From the NCBI RefSeq assembly GCF_029227915.1, contig NC_079878.1:13516001-13580000 (forward strand): a stretch of DNA of 64,000 bases, read 5' to 3'. A program made the position numbers and the translations under genes. The notes under the pieces are model-generated. The model was not told the origin of the DNA and ran no database searches. It was given only the letters and a program-made list of their open reading frames with translations. The DNA comes from Hydractinia symbiolongicarpus (taxonomy: Eukaryota > Cnidaria > Hydrozoa > Anthoathecata > Hydractiniidae). Numbering within the stretch: position 1 is the first letter of the stretch; the number at the start of each line of letters is the position of its first letter. This document shows, in pieces, positions 1-11,940 of this stretch.

Positions 1-581
1 AATTTATTTCTTGATCATTTTTATGCAAACATGATCTTAAAATTTTTAATTTCACTTTTTTATACTTTAATGAGTTTCTCCTCACATAGCATATATATTT
101 TACGGAATAGTTGTAAACATTTTATGGACTTAATTTCTTTATTCTAGCATTGAAGTTTTATTTACTGTTGATGGCGCTTTGTAAACCAAATCAATACTTA
201 AAACAGGAAGGATGTCGTACCACTTTTTCGCAGGAAAGGATTTCGTGGAATAAACTTTGCGAAATTTAATTTGACCGATTACAAAAAATACCACATTTGG
301 TGGAAGACGAAAAATTTTGTTTGAAAAACAACACGGAAATTGTTTTTTCTTTTTAAATTTATCAATAACATTATTTATTTACAGTAACAGCCATAAACTT
401 AGGTAAAAAGATCCTCTCGTCGGCAAACACTAAAATTAAAACTTTATCGTAAAATCATTACTTTTCTCACCTGTTCAGATTGTTTAAAATTGATGAAGTG
501 ACGGAAAAATATTTACTTTGGGAGGGTAATTAATTTGAAATTTGTTGATACGTTGATGTTACCCTACTTGTAGTAAAACCT
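1..581. other. AT-rich sequence, no gene seen
   Basis: I see no coding exon, RNA gene or named repeat. The 3' part may be more decayed sequence of the Penelope-like element that becomes readable at 582. Confidence 0.5.
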
Positions 582-2195
582 GTGGACGTTCCTCTTATCC
601 ATGATTTGTTAAACAAGTTCGATCTCAGTTTACGGTTTACTGTTGACTATCTCCAAGATGTTGTTCTTCATTTCCTTGATTTAGAGGTATGTCCAGATGG
701 TATTACGATTTTCAGAAAAGACACCAATACGGATCTTTATACACATTTTACTAGAGATGTACCCTGGCAATACCGTACGGCCTGGTTACGAAGTTTAGTT
801 AATCGCGCTTTAAAAATTTGTCTCCGATTAAATTATCTTCGGAAATCGCAACGATTAAACGTTTCGCATCATGGAATGGTTTTCCTAAACGTATTTGTAA
901 TTCAATAATAAATCGTTTATTGAATAATAATTTTTCATCGCTTAAGAATTCAATGGGTGATAATAAGCTCTTTTCCATATCACATGTTCACAATTAACCG
1001 TGGCGGGTCCAAAATGAAAGCGCAACATGAAAATGAGGTTTATTATAAATTATTTGTAGCGGGAAAATGCACCAAATACTTACAAATTTATACATTTTTG
1101 TTATTTTTTTGCTGTACTTGAGTGCAATATGGATCAGTTTTAAGTACTGTTACCTCATACTAAAAGAGTTAATGGTTTGAAAGACTTAGGATCGTTGCAT
1201 GTTCCCGAACTAAAAAAGATTTTGTTTGTTTACTTGGAGAAAACATCTGGCACAAAAGCTGACCTTATCCTTTGCGTTTATGCTGTATTCTGTCGCATAA
1301 CAAATGGTAGGAACATGTTCTACTGAGAATTTAGTGACAATCAAAGAGCAAACCCAAAGCATTTTTAGAGTCCTAAAACACGTAAAACGACTATATTTAG
1401 TGAGATAGTCTGCAGATTCTCTGGTTGGATCACATCAATTTTTATGCCGTGATAGAGACACTTATTGGCAGAAAAATAAAATTATTACTTGGCAAAAAAG
1501 TGGGGGGCTGGAGCCTCGTTTTCATGTTTACTGCGACGATACTCCTGTTTATTTTGTGGAACCGGAACAGATATGTCAATAGGCTTATTCATCTGTCAGT
1601 ATTTGGTTCAGATTTCCTTATTTAGGAGACAGAAGCATCGAGTTGGCCAAGTCATGTATAGCGAGATCAATCGCAACTGTAAAAAAGATACACTTGTTTC
1701 AAACTACTTTATAATACAACAAAAGTTGAGCAAACACAAAAGAGTTGAGCAAACACAAACACAAAAGATCGTATCTCTTTATTGGGTCAATCCTCCGTTG
1801 TTTCTGAGTTTACGTGTCTTGTGTGCTATGATAAATATATTGGCAAAACGGAACGAACCTTACACGAACGTATAACTTGAACATGCTTAGTATGATAACA
1901 ACAGTGCTGTACGTAAACATATTGACAACTGTACGGGGTGTTCATCACATCATCCGGATTCGTAATTCCGATGTTTATCTGTTTAGACGTGAAACCAACT
2001 GACATGTCACATAATTCGCGCTCTTCGCATAATAATATGGCGAAGCACAACGTTCGTGTTCTCCACAAAAGCGATAATAGGACTATTTTAATCAAAGAAG
2101 CTTTGAACATTAAACAATTACGTCCTAACTTAAACTCTGTCGACTCATGGCCTCTAAGGAATTGTCCCTTTTTTAAATACCTTCAAAGGCTTTTG
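582..2195 (+). pseudogene. Penelope-like element remnant: RT C-terminus plus GIY-YIG endonuclease
   Basis: Two blocks in the same direction are recognisable. At 582-908 the translation carries the end of the palm and the thumb of a Penelope-like reverse transcriptase: FLDLEV, then FRKDTNTDLY, PWQYRTAWLRSLV and RALKIC. The homology continues in another frame as SWNGFPKRICNSIINR near 870-920, so a frameshift is present. At 1788-1960 a GIY-YIG endonuclease follows: FTCLVCYDKYIGKTERTL, then, after a one-base shift, EHA and VRKHIDNC. The usual tail, LIKEALNIKQLRPNLNS, is at about 2082-2135. The order RT then GIY-YIG is diagnostic of Penelope-like elements. The middle (about 930-1780) is too decayed to read and the 5' part of the RT is absent, so this is a dead 5'-truncated copy. 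ATG-based ORFs inside it are not genes. Confidence 0.75.
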
Positions 2196-2356
2196 TAAAT
2201 TCACTCTAATGATGACTTCGTTGTAAATCAAAATATTAGTATATTTTGGGGGAAAAAACTTTTTTGTGATTGTTCAGATCGCGCTGTTTCCGACGTTCTG
2301 CGTTAAGTCGGGAACGAAGTTTCTTTTCGGATTCTGCACTACAATGTAACCCGGTT

Positions 2357-2385
2357 ATGCGCATGCGCATGAGAATAGTATAAAT
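2357..2385 (+). promoter_or_regulatory. Promoter-like pair: NRF-1-type palindrome and TATA box
   Basis: A 14-bp palindrome ATGCGCATGCGCAT (2357-2370) contains the consensus NRF-1 site TGCGCATGCGCA. Nine bases later comes TATAAAT (2379-2385), followed by a locally GC-rich stretch. Spacing and orientation suit a core promoter reading rightwards, but no coding exon was recognised downstream. It may belong to a mobile element, since it follows the Penelope-like remnant directly. Only the motifs are seen; activity is inferred. Confidence 0.35.
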
Positions 2386-5010
2386 GCACGTGTTGTATCC
2401 TCGGGCAAGCCTCGGTCTTTGGTCGCGTGGAAAGCATCGCAAACTTTAACTGTCATTAATATTAATTGATGCAATTTTCGTTTTATGTACCGCACCGACG
2501 CAAATAATCAAGAAAATGTCGGCGTGAAGAAGAACAGACGGACATCGACAACTGTAAAGTGACCAGCTTCACGGTTTTCTTTCTTGGAAAATACGCACAA
2601 AAGATGCAATCCACATTTGGCCGTGGATACCGAGAAAGTTTTTAATCCAGTTGCTGGTCACAAGTCGGTCGATGTCAAGTGCAAAGATATGTGATGAATA
2701 TGAAATATGTTTTATAAAATATGTCATGCGATGTACCACTCTACCAACCAATATACCAATACCAATACCAATAACCAATATAACAAGTTACTCCAATACT
2801 GTTGTTTTTTCTGTTCTAATTTATTGTTAGGAAGATGTGAAAAGAATGATACAAGCTCTCGTCGCAATGCATTTATTAAGATTCTGTTTTATTTTATTCT
2901 TTTTAAAACTGTCGTATGGACCTAGATTTTGTTATTAATTTGGCGAATGTAAAAAAAAAGTCTTTTAATTTGACAGGGTTTTTTTTGTCAAAACTACCAA
3001 ATTCGCCAAAATCTGAAGGAATGTCTGTGAATTCGCTTTCTGAAAACCAAATTTGACATGTTCTGTTAATGAACTATAAAACAAGACGCTCTTCAAAATA
3101 TGGTTCATCAGCTCACCTACCTTTTTGCAGACATTTAATCATTTTTTAATAAAGTTTGGTCTTTGCAATGTTACATCAAAACTGTTAAAAGACAACCTCT
3201 TCGCATGGTTATTTCTAATTTGCATGTTATTCCAACGCTTAATCATACTCCAGGTGCGGATCCAGGGTAAGTCAGATAAGTCGCGTGACTAAGTGTAAAT
3301 TTGACGAAAAATGTTAGCCAAGCGAAGATGTCGACGATCCAGGCGTTGCAAACGGAGGGCGTTAAAAATTGTAATTTTTTTACGGCGAAAAGCCATGGTT
3401 CACAGCCCTCTCCAATTCGCCTATAGCAATGTTGACGTCAAAGTTGTGACGTCGCTACCATATAGACTGAGAGGGTTGCAAATTATAGCTTACAGATTTT
3501 GACTGATTCATTTTGACTAATCAGTCACTCAGTCAGTCAAAAATCAAATAGCTATGGCCCGCAACCCTCCCCATCTCACCTAAGGGGCCTGTGACGTCAC
3601 TAGAAATTAAAAAAAAGGTTGCGAAGCATTGCGCAAGTTGCAAGCAAAATTAAACTATCCAATACTTCGTCCCTAGCGCTTCTTGTTTCTTTGGCGCTAA
3701 CATCTTCCGAAATACATCAAAATTGAATATCATATAGAAGAACCCTGGGGACGAGGTAGGAAATGAACGCTCAGCGGAACAATTCGTTGCTCAAAATAGA
3801 ATAGACTGCGCGAGTATTTGATGTGCGTGGGATATTCTTTTCAAAATGTGCGAGAAAATTAGATTACGCGAAACTAACAAAAACGAATAACGCGTGTTAA
3901 AATTTTGTACCGCCTTTTCCCACAGAATGGTAAAAGTAAAGAGCGCAATACAAAATTACACTTTTAGCAGTATTCCGAAAGATATGTGATACATCGAGTT
4001 GTACAACCCGCAGAAGTTGGTCCTAACGTTAACAATTTCGTAAATGACCTCACAACAAAACAGTATTTTTTTCACGTAAAAATACCGGCAGTAGAAGCCA
4101 CAGAATCTGCTGGAACGAATTTCGAAAACTCACGGGAAACAATTAAAACAAAAACAAACAAATCAAAACAGTTTTTTAACTTTATCAAGATTTATTAAAT
4201 AGCTTCAAATTTGGGCAGAAAAACAATAACGGATTCGCCTTCTTTTCACCACACGCATTAGAAGATTACATCACTTACTCCCATTGTACACAATCTAAAA
4301 GAAAAAGAAAACATTTTCATATAGTGAAGCTTCCAGTGCCTTTAAGGGATGGCCAAGTCAATGGAATTGAAAGCACTGTTTTTCATCTTATAAATAATTA
4401 AGGCTAATTCGGAAAAGTATAAAAGAAAAAAACTAAACAATTTGGCAACTTTACTAATTTTATACGCAAAGTTCCAACCATACCAACAGTTTCCAAATCT
4501 GACAAAATCATTTTAGAAGTGTTTATTTTTTTAGAATTTGATTGATGCAAGGCCAAGGGAAATTAAATAAGTTTATTGTCCTAGACCCATTTAAAAACAT
4601 ATGCTTCTCATCATTCGGGTTTTTTTCAACCAACATTAATGTAATCACCCAGAGGAAATTATAATGTCTCTTGTGTGTGTTTTAGAAGCTGAGTACACAA
4701 ATACACAAATATTACAAGTGCTGAACTTTGGCAATCATATTTTGCAATCAGACCCTTTTAAAAACTATGCTGAACCATGCCAATTATTAAATTCAACACT
4801 AATAGAAAAGCACCTTGGATAGGATTCTTTGTTGGGCGAATAAAATGACTGACAAATGGTTTATCGTGAATGAAATAGTAATTTTTACACAAATAATTTA
4901 AAAAATAATGAACTTTGTTATGTGGGTTGTTCTCAAACACACGTGGGTGGTGGACAAAAAACTGTGATGTAATTTCTCTTGGTCTATTATTCCTGAGAAT
5001 ATTCTAAAAT
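2386..5010. other. Non-coding stretch with small repeats
   Basis: No convincing exon. It holds an ACCAAT-type microsatellite (about 2748-2784), a small foldback whose arms read TTTGGCGAAT and ATTCGCCAAA (about 2938-3012), a foldback region with inverted copies of GAGGG/CCCTC-containing sequence and two TGACGTCA-like cores (about 3370-3605), and a degenerate copy of the CCCTGGGGACGAGG mini-element family (about 3664-3758). The short ORFs have no recognisable domains. Confidence 0.5.
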
Positions 5011-5378
5011 AAGAGGGTGTCAAAAAGCTGCAAACAGCCACATATATAAGGGCGAGTTCGGGCAACTTTTCCAATTAAATTTCCCGAACTTGCCTGGAGC
5101 ATTTTCAAAATTCAATTCCTTGTAACATACCTTGTGGACGATAGTTGGAAAAAGATGCTTTAAGAGAAAGAAGTTAATAAAAATTAAAAGTTATTTATCA
5201 AGTAAATTTTATCAAAAACCATCAAAAACAGTTCTTTTAAGAACTTTACTACCACATAGTTTACTTTATGGTCTATGCAGGTTTTTTCGGGTGAATACTT
5301 CAATTTTTTTGCAAAACGCTAAACTTGCCCAAAAACGCCTGCACGTTATACGGCGTATGCAGCTTATCAGCACCCTTG
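5011..5378. mobile_element. Non-autonomous DNA transposon, copy 1, with 9-bp target duplication
   Basis: The element begins AAGAGGGTG and ends CACCCTTG, and lies between direct copies of TTCTAAAAT (5002-5010 and 5379-5387). Its subterminal parts are GC-rich and repeat GGGCGAGTTCGGGC and TTGCCCGAA motifs; the centre is AT-rich and holds a palindrome around GTTCTTTTAAGAAC. It is the inverted counterpart of the longer copy at 44626-45103. A 9-bp duplication and long degenerate inverted ends fit a MULE-type non-autonomous element; that assignment is inference. No coding capacity is seen. Confidence 0.75.
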
Positions 5379-5387
5379 TTCTAAAAT

Positions 5388-7627
5388 TACAAGGAGTTTC
5401 GAAGATGCCCACGCCGTTTAGAGGACGTGGTGCTTGGGCATCCTTGAAGTTCTGTTTAATGACAGTTTTAATGTTTTAATGTCGTTTTAAACCTTGTTCT
5501 CAGGGAGGGTGTAGGGAAAACTAATTCCTATTGACAATTACATTGCTGTTGGTTTGATAGCAAAAGTGGATATTTTTTTAATTACTGTAACAGGTTACTT
5601 ATATAATAAATAAAAAATGATAAAAAACGGTTGGTCAGCTCACTCTAGCGCCCAGAGCTATTTGTTTTGTCTGCGCCCTAGCTACAGGTTTTCCTATATC
5701 TGGCTATCATTTAGGTAGTAATACAGCTTCTCCATATGTATTCTACAAATTACTTTCAATTCTTTTATACAAAACTGAGCTCTAGCTAGCTACCTTTCGT
5801 GTGATTAAGCCTTACCTAGATTTGGATAAAACCAATTAAAATTGATAATATTGTATTCTTACATTTTCTCGGCGCGTTATAATTGTACAAATTACTTCAA
5901 TTTTTCTTTAGGAAAGGGTACCTTACACAGGAGCTTTTCAATCCAACTAAAATCTCCAGAAAAAGCACAGCAACAAAAAAGCTTAAAATACACAAGTAAA
6001 GTCGATTAGAAACAGGACTAGCAATAACTTTTTTCAAAAGAAGAAAACCGTTTTTATACTATTATGTTTCATTAAAATACAACTATAATAGTATTAGAAG
6101 CAAAATTGCAAAGTAATTAATTAATTATTTATACCATAATTAGCTATAATACAAAGAAATAAGGCATATTTTTGGTCTGTAAAATATACGTGTCTAAAAT
6201 GCCGACTACCGTTTCTTGTTCACGGCATATTCCTCTTTGTGTGTTCAAGTTCGGCGGACGTATAATCCGGACCAAAAGACGGGGGGGGGTCAAAATCCGG
6301 GGGTGGGGTCCAAACTTCCCTCGGTCCAAACTTATTTGTTTTATTAGAAAAAAAAATACCCTAGCTTTACGTGCAAAAATATCAGTCCTATTTCTTTACG
6401 CTGATTTTATATGATTTTTTTTCTATCGAAATTTTGAGAATCTCAATAATTCTCTTGGTATACCTCGCGTGTAGCAAACGTGCTCCACAATTTCGCTTCG
6501 CTCGCTTCGCTCGCAAAGCTCAATTGCTTTGCAAAAATCGTGACGTAATTTTCACACTCTATGCGTAGTCCAACAATATGTGGCCCGCAGCCGGCGAAGG
6601 AAATTTAGGTTCCGTACTGCGTGGTTACTGATAACCTGTTAGGCTATAGTTTTAACTCCCATCTGTCAGGATTAGTCAAAGACTCACGCCTTTTGGCTTG
6701 GATTCTTTCCGTACTATTATTGATTATGGCTGAAGCAGATATGTTGGCGCGGGTGCTTACTGATTTAAAGTGTGATAATTTTGAATCTGTTCGTAAAATG
6801 CAAAAAGAACTTTTAGAACGTGTTTATTCTCGAGCATTTTTGTTGTCTGGGGATATTTATCCCTTGGTTGGTAAAAGTTTTCATCGGAATTCAGGTCCAG
6901 ATATATACCATCCATCTGAGAGGCGAGGTGTGAAGATAAAGGAATTATTGCTTTAAGGTGAGAAGTATGTTTTTTACTCTCCAACACACCTTGCATTTAT
7001 TTAAAGGTTTTCAGTATATCTGCTACAAAAAGCTAGTTGGGGAGAGCTTTATACAAAAGACTATTAAAACCAAATACAAAAAGATTTAATTAGCTAATAG
7101 CTAGGGCTAATACACCTTTACGATAATTCGGAAAAAATAACACTTCATCGCAGCTTATTTTGCAATCAGAGGAGGTAAACATTACACTTTTATAAGAGTT
7201 TATTAAGGAGAAAACACGTTTTTTCGTGATAACTTTTCTTGCCACGTTTTGTTTTTAATGAAAAGTACACATAAGTTGTATCTTATTATTATTAACGTTT
7301 CCTGAAAATTTGAAAGAAATTGATACGACGGAAGTTAAAAAACTGGAGAAAACTTTTTTCCGATATTGTAAAACGATGGAGAGCCATAGGAACGCATGTA
7401 CAATTGAATTATCATAAAGGTGTATTGTTTTTGTAATATGAGCTTTGAACTGAATTTTCAGTATTGCGGAGGAATTCTTTCTCAATTAATATTTGTGTTG
7501 TTATTAGAAGCAAGAACTTGACATCTGGATAAGTAAGGTTGGTGATGAAAATAAACAACTCTTCGAATCACTATTAAGAAACAAAGTTTGTTGAGTAAAA
7601 GGTCATGGTAAAATATATTATTTTTAG
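5388..7627. other. Non-coding stretch with a G-rich tract and short tandem repeat
   Basis: No gene recognised. Around 6280-6310 there are runs of 10, 5 and 4 G that could form a quadruplex. At about 6494-6515 there is a short GCTTCGCTC tandem. The ORF at 6621-6956 (111 codons from a non-ATG start) has a leucine-rich N-terminus and no domain I know; I do not call it a gene. Confidence 0.5.
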
Positions 7628-8161
7628 ATCCAATCCATCAGGAGACTGTCTATACAGCTCAGCATCGTTGGTATAGGCATAGGTGATAATTCTCTTGTTG
7701 ATGTTTTGAGAATCTTGACATCCATAGAACTTTTCTTGCATCCTTCCTTTTATTCCAATCATCCTTGTTTTCAATTTGCTTTTAAAAACCAAAAGGCAAA
7801 TATTTTTATATCTGAGAAAAGTTTATTCAGATTTTCCCTTTCCCATATTGTTTGTGATATGACTCTTTCTCCTGAGGAGGCAGTTAAAGCAGAAGCAATC
7901 AACAACTGTACCCCCAAGACATGGTTTCTTGCCTTGTCAACAGTAATAAAGAGAAAAATTAACACATTTTACCCACAATTCGGTTTGTTACAGTTTGTTA
8001 CAACTTTCTTTACACAGTGTATATTGCCACACCCATCTATTTTACCTGATGAAGATCAGTTAAAAATTTTATTTTGTTATGAAGATATTGTTAAGTCTGG
8101 TGTAGACTTCAAGCCAAATCATTACGTTCCCCTTTTTCCAGGTTGCAACTTTCTTAACTGA
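7628..8161 (+). pseudogene. OTU-type cysteine-protease-like domain, frameshifted remnant
   Basis: The translation from 7628 reads SNPSGDCLYSSASLV, the OTU nucleophile motif (Gly-Asp-Cys, Cys codon 7647-7649), then breaks into stops. One frame over it continues as GDNSLVDVLRILTSIELFL, NCTPKTWFLALSTVIK and finally KPNHYVPLF, where the His codon (8120-8122) sits in the normal OTU histidine motif, and ends at a stop at 8159-8161. So the first and last catalytic motifs of one domain are present, about 160 residues apart, with at least one frameshift between them. Single-domain OTU-like ORFs of this kind occur as multicopy, transposon-associated genes in cnidarians (from memory). An AG lies directly before 7628, so this could have been an internal exon. 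I read it as a dead copy. Confidence 0.6.
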
Positions 8162-9387
8162 AAGTTGCATTTTCCTATTTCAGCATGCAAAAAGCAGTAA
8201 AAAGCCCTTCTTAATTCTTCTTTTAAAGTTCAAACGAAACTTGAGTTTAGCCCTATGAATAAACAAATATATCTGAATAAATACATGGGTTGAGGTGTGT
8301 TTCTATCATATCACATGTACGTATATTTCATCTTCATTATCCTGATCTTTCCATATTCTTATTGTTTTTGTTATTATTGTGTTTTATTTTGCTGTCCATG
8401 GCTGGTGTGATCATTTGATTCACCTAGTCATGCTGATGAAGCCTGATATTGGCAGAAACAGCAGGAGTTTATAAATAATGAAATATATTCACAATTGTCT
8501 CACTTTATTTAGTTAATCCCTGTTAATTTTAGTGCTTTTATCTATCTAAAATAAGACGTGTAAGACGGAGATTTGATTCTTATAAAAGATGTTCTTAGCA
8601 GATTTTGTTATAGCTTAGCGTTTCTTTTGGTCAATTTTATTAATAACTAGATAAATCGGAAGACAATTTTTCGGCGATTTTTGTACCCGCAAAGCTTAAA
8701 ATTTAGCCCCCAGCTGCTAAATTCAAGACTCAGTCTTGACTAAGTCTTGAAAAAGTCTGGATCCGCCCCTGTACTCACATTGGTCATAGATGTATAATAT
8801 TATTCACAAAATTTAGACTAAAGTATTATTAAAGGAACTACAAACCGGTTAAAATGCTCACATTCCGTATATCCCGCACACATATTAAAAATCAGGCAAA
8901 CGCGTTTTGCGCAATAAACAGACCAGCGCACTTTGCTCGCTGGTTCGATATTTTTTTTCGAAGAGTATATTACAAAGAAAAATTTTAGCGAGACTCATTC
9001 TGGATGAAAACATGACCAAGGCTGGAGAAGATAAAAATTCTAGATATATCTATATGTTCGAGTCTGTAAATTACATACATGCCCGAAAAATAGCCATTTT
9101 GTTTTTCACCGCCATCAGCTCGACTTTCGTGTAAGTCACTAAAGTCGAAAACCAATAGCCGTTCCGTAGCCCCTTTAATAATATACAAAGTAGCGCACTT
9201 TCCAATTTCATCATATGGCATGATACACAAAGTAGTACTATTGATTTCATCATTTATACTGATAACACTCGCCCCCAAAAAAAAATTCCTGCCGGATGGA
9301 CCCTTTTTTGTTTAAAAAAGATTATACACGATTGAGCTTCTAACATCCAACCATCAAACACGCCATCCGAATAAGCTAATTCATGTT
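8162..9387. other. Non-coding stretch, nothing recognised
   Basis: AT-rich sequence with scattered stops. Short ORFs at 8907-9134 and 8985-9278 overlap on opposite strands and show no domain or splice structure. Confidence 0.5.
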
Positions 9388-9541
9388 GCGTTAGCAATAT
9401 GGTTGCAGTCATAAAGTAGTTGCTGTTGTTACATTTGAATATGCTGCGGCGGCAACACTACGCACGTAAAGATAGTTTTGTATATAAATAACTATGTCGC
9501 GTCTCTTTGCGTACGTAGTGTTGCCACTGCAACATTGCTTG
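9388..9541. repeat. Foldback (MITE-like) inverted repeat
   Basis: Two arms face each other across a TATATA-containing centre. The inner arms contain CAACACTACGCACGTAAAGA and, inverted, TCTTTGCGTACGTAGTGTTG; the outer arms contain AGCAATATGGTTGCAG and, inverted, CTGCAACATTGCTT. The near-symmetry suggests a miniature inverted-repeat element. No target duplication was identified. Confidence 0.5.
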
Positions 9542-9679
9542 TGTGGTTCATGCATTTTTAAGAACCAGTTTAAGGTTTAAAATGATCTTTCACCATCGGA
9601 AAATAGGCAATAATTGCATTCTGTTAGATTAAAAATAATTTTAAGAAATATATATAACAGTAGAAGATGACTATTATAA

Positions 9680-10005
9680 TCTTACACCAGGGCTTTTGTT
9701 CCTAACCGGTGCTGGGTTATGGGTTATGCTGTCCGACATGAAAAGATACTTATTATTATTATTCCGAATATTTACACAGGATATTGCCACTTCAGTGTTG
9801 GAAACACTGTTATCAATGTAGGTCTTGTGTTCGGAATGTATACATTAAGTATACACCAGGCATTACCTACCCAATTTCACTCACATGGCATGGGTTGACT
9901 CGTAGCTGTGGTAAAGACACTTGCTAAACATGCCCGCGCTTTGGACCGAACCACGGACCTTGTGATTACGAAGCCAGCTCCATAACCACAAGGCCACAAG
10001 CCACT
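9680..10005 (-). mobile_element. tRNA-derived SINE
   Basis: Read on the minus strand, the element opens with a tRNA-like head (about 10003-9935) containing an A-box-like GGCCTTGTGGTTATGGAGCT and a B-box-like GTGGTTCGGTCC, about 40 bases apart as in a Pol III promoter. A body of about 200 bp follows, ending near an ATT microsatellite (about 9745-9764) and a short tail. Head-body-tail order and length fit a tRNA-derived SINE. It encodes no protein. Ends are approximate because no clear target duplication was found. Confidence 0.6.
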
Positions 10006-11755
10006 TTTTAGGACCTGGGATTGAGTGCTTACTACAAATATTCAGTTTAAAGATGGGCGCTTATTTGGACTGGGTGGTTAATCGAGCACATGTCGCTTAA
10101 TATCAGTCATTAACGGTAAAGGTTGTTCTACCGTAATTCTTCTAAAATTCTGAAATTTGAACATTTTTTCCCTCTAATTATTAGTGCGGGTAAGTTTCGG
10201 AGTTTTCGGTTTTCCTCTTATCTAGTGCCGCAAGAATCAACGTTTGGTCAAGATTGAAGAAAGAAAATTGCATAAATAATAAAAAAACAAAAAAAAAACA
10301 AACAAAAAAAAAGCTCCCCTCATAATCTTAATGCGATAATAAGGAATATATACGAAGGTAAATTATCTTCTCTAATTTTTAGTGCGGCATGCCCAAAATA
10401 ATTGCGGTTGAAATTCGCGAATAAATTTACGTGGTTTAAGGCTTTCAACATTTCCTGAAATTTATTTTTGCGGATTATCAGACGCGGAGTTTTATTAACT
10501 TTTGAAAAAAAACAGACAAGAAATGCAATTCTGGTAATAATATCCCATTAAAATGTCATCACATGAATTTTCAAAATCACATTCTTATCAGTAGACAACA
10601 TCGTTTTCTCAGTCTATTTTCTCAATTGGACAGAATATAGTGACATTTCCTAAAAAAGGTTGAAATTAGGTAAAAGATTAATGATAGCCAATGTTGATTC
10701 TATGCAATATAAATATACTTCAACCAAAACAAAATCTTTGGACAACTCGAGACAATATTGTAGTGGAGGAAATGGGAAATTTTGGAAGTTGAATAATTAG
10801 CTTTGACCGCTTTGACCGCTTTTGCAGATTTAATTCTTTTAGATTTGTGTTCTGTGCTTGTCGAAACCATGTGTCGAATTTGTTAAAGAGATCTATTTTA
10901 CAACTTAACACTTTCGTGTTGTGTACTATAGTAAGCGTGTGGGCTTTATCGATAAAAGTTTGATTAAAAAAATGTACCTTCGTCTCGGTTTGAGCGACAA
11001 CGCCTGCTTTTATTGTAAAACTTTGCCGGTTTATTTTTAGCTAAAAAGATAGACATAAAATATACAAGAATAAAAATAACAAACAGTTTAGCAAACGGGA
11101 AATGTTACTGTGACCGTCTTTTAACAAAAACAACACATCTGCCCAACCTTCGTCCCCAGCATTCTTTTTCTATTTCTGACAATCTCAGAATCTTCTTGTC
11201 CAATACAGAGAGGAATATAAGGGAAATTTTTTTAAAACAGCAGGCCAAACTCTTTTTTTTTCTCTATATAGACTATAACATCATACCCCAGGGCTTTAGG
11301 TTTTTTAAATTGATTAAAATTACAGTGTAAAAATCCTGAAAAGTCTTCGGGACAAAGTTGCATAGACTCAATTTTTTTTTCTTACATTTATAATCTACTT
11401 TGGAATATCGACATAAAAAAATATATCGTATTTGCTCTATTATTCTTGCATCTCCAATATTCCCACCTCTCTAGTAAACCTACCTTTTCGGTATGGGTTT
11501 ACTTCCGCCTTTCCAATTATACCGTAGGATTGCTGTAAGTTATATCCAGTTTGTATCGGTTCCCGTCTTTTCTCAAATCACCTGGGGCAAGGGTGAGTCT
11601 GTACCGTATCTGCATACTCAAATATTTCCGTCGCATAAATTGTAAGTAGCATTTTACAATAACTTCGAACGCATACATGTTAGAATTTCAATTAAAAGAT
11701 GTAAAAGTTGCGTTTTTTATTGCACGGGGTCAGGTTTTTATGCTTTTTTTGTCCT
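10006..11755. other. Non-coding stretch with degenerate mini-element ends
   Basis: No gene seen. Around 11145-11160 and 11283-11360 are degenerate CGTCCCCAG / CCCAGGGCTTT ends of the mini-element family found more intact at 29-36 kb. An A-rich run lies at 10281-10312. Confidence 0.45.
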
Positions 11756-11764
11756 CTAATATCC
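11756..11764. repeat. Left target-site duplication of the 9.8-kb transposon
   Basis: CTAATATCC here is repeated exactly and in the same orientation at 21551-21559, just outside the opposite inverted repeat. Its 8-9 bp length agrees with the 8-bp duplications I recall for Zisupton/KDZ elements. Confidence 0.75.
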
Positions 11765-11940
11765 GACAACGACTTCATTTAGCACCGGGCTAAGTGGTCC
11801 CGACACACGACGTACAACATAACTAACAACCTTCATACTTTATCGACATAAAAAGCCGACAGACGTTCAGTCATACTTCTCCAACCAAATGGACCCGACA
11901 AATGAAACCGCATTATCCGACATCCTCTCCATATCACAAA

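Noticed and set aside
2236-2442. Arg-rich minus-strand ORF across the NRF-1/TATA sequence
   Set aside because: It overlaps the promoter-like motif, has no recognisable domain and no conserved features.
6621-6956. 111-codon ORF
   Set aside because: Non-ATG start, no domain, no splice context, opposite-strand ORF overlapping; length is not exceptional here.
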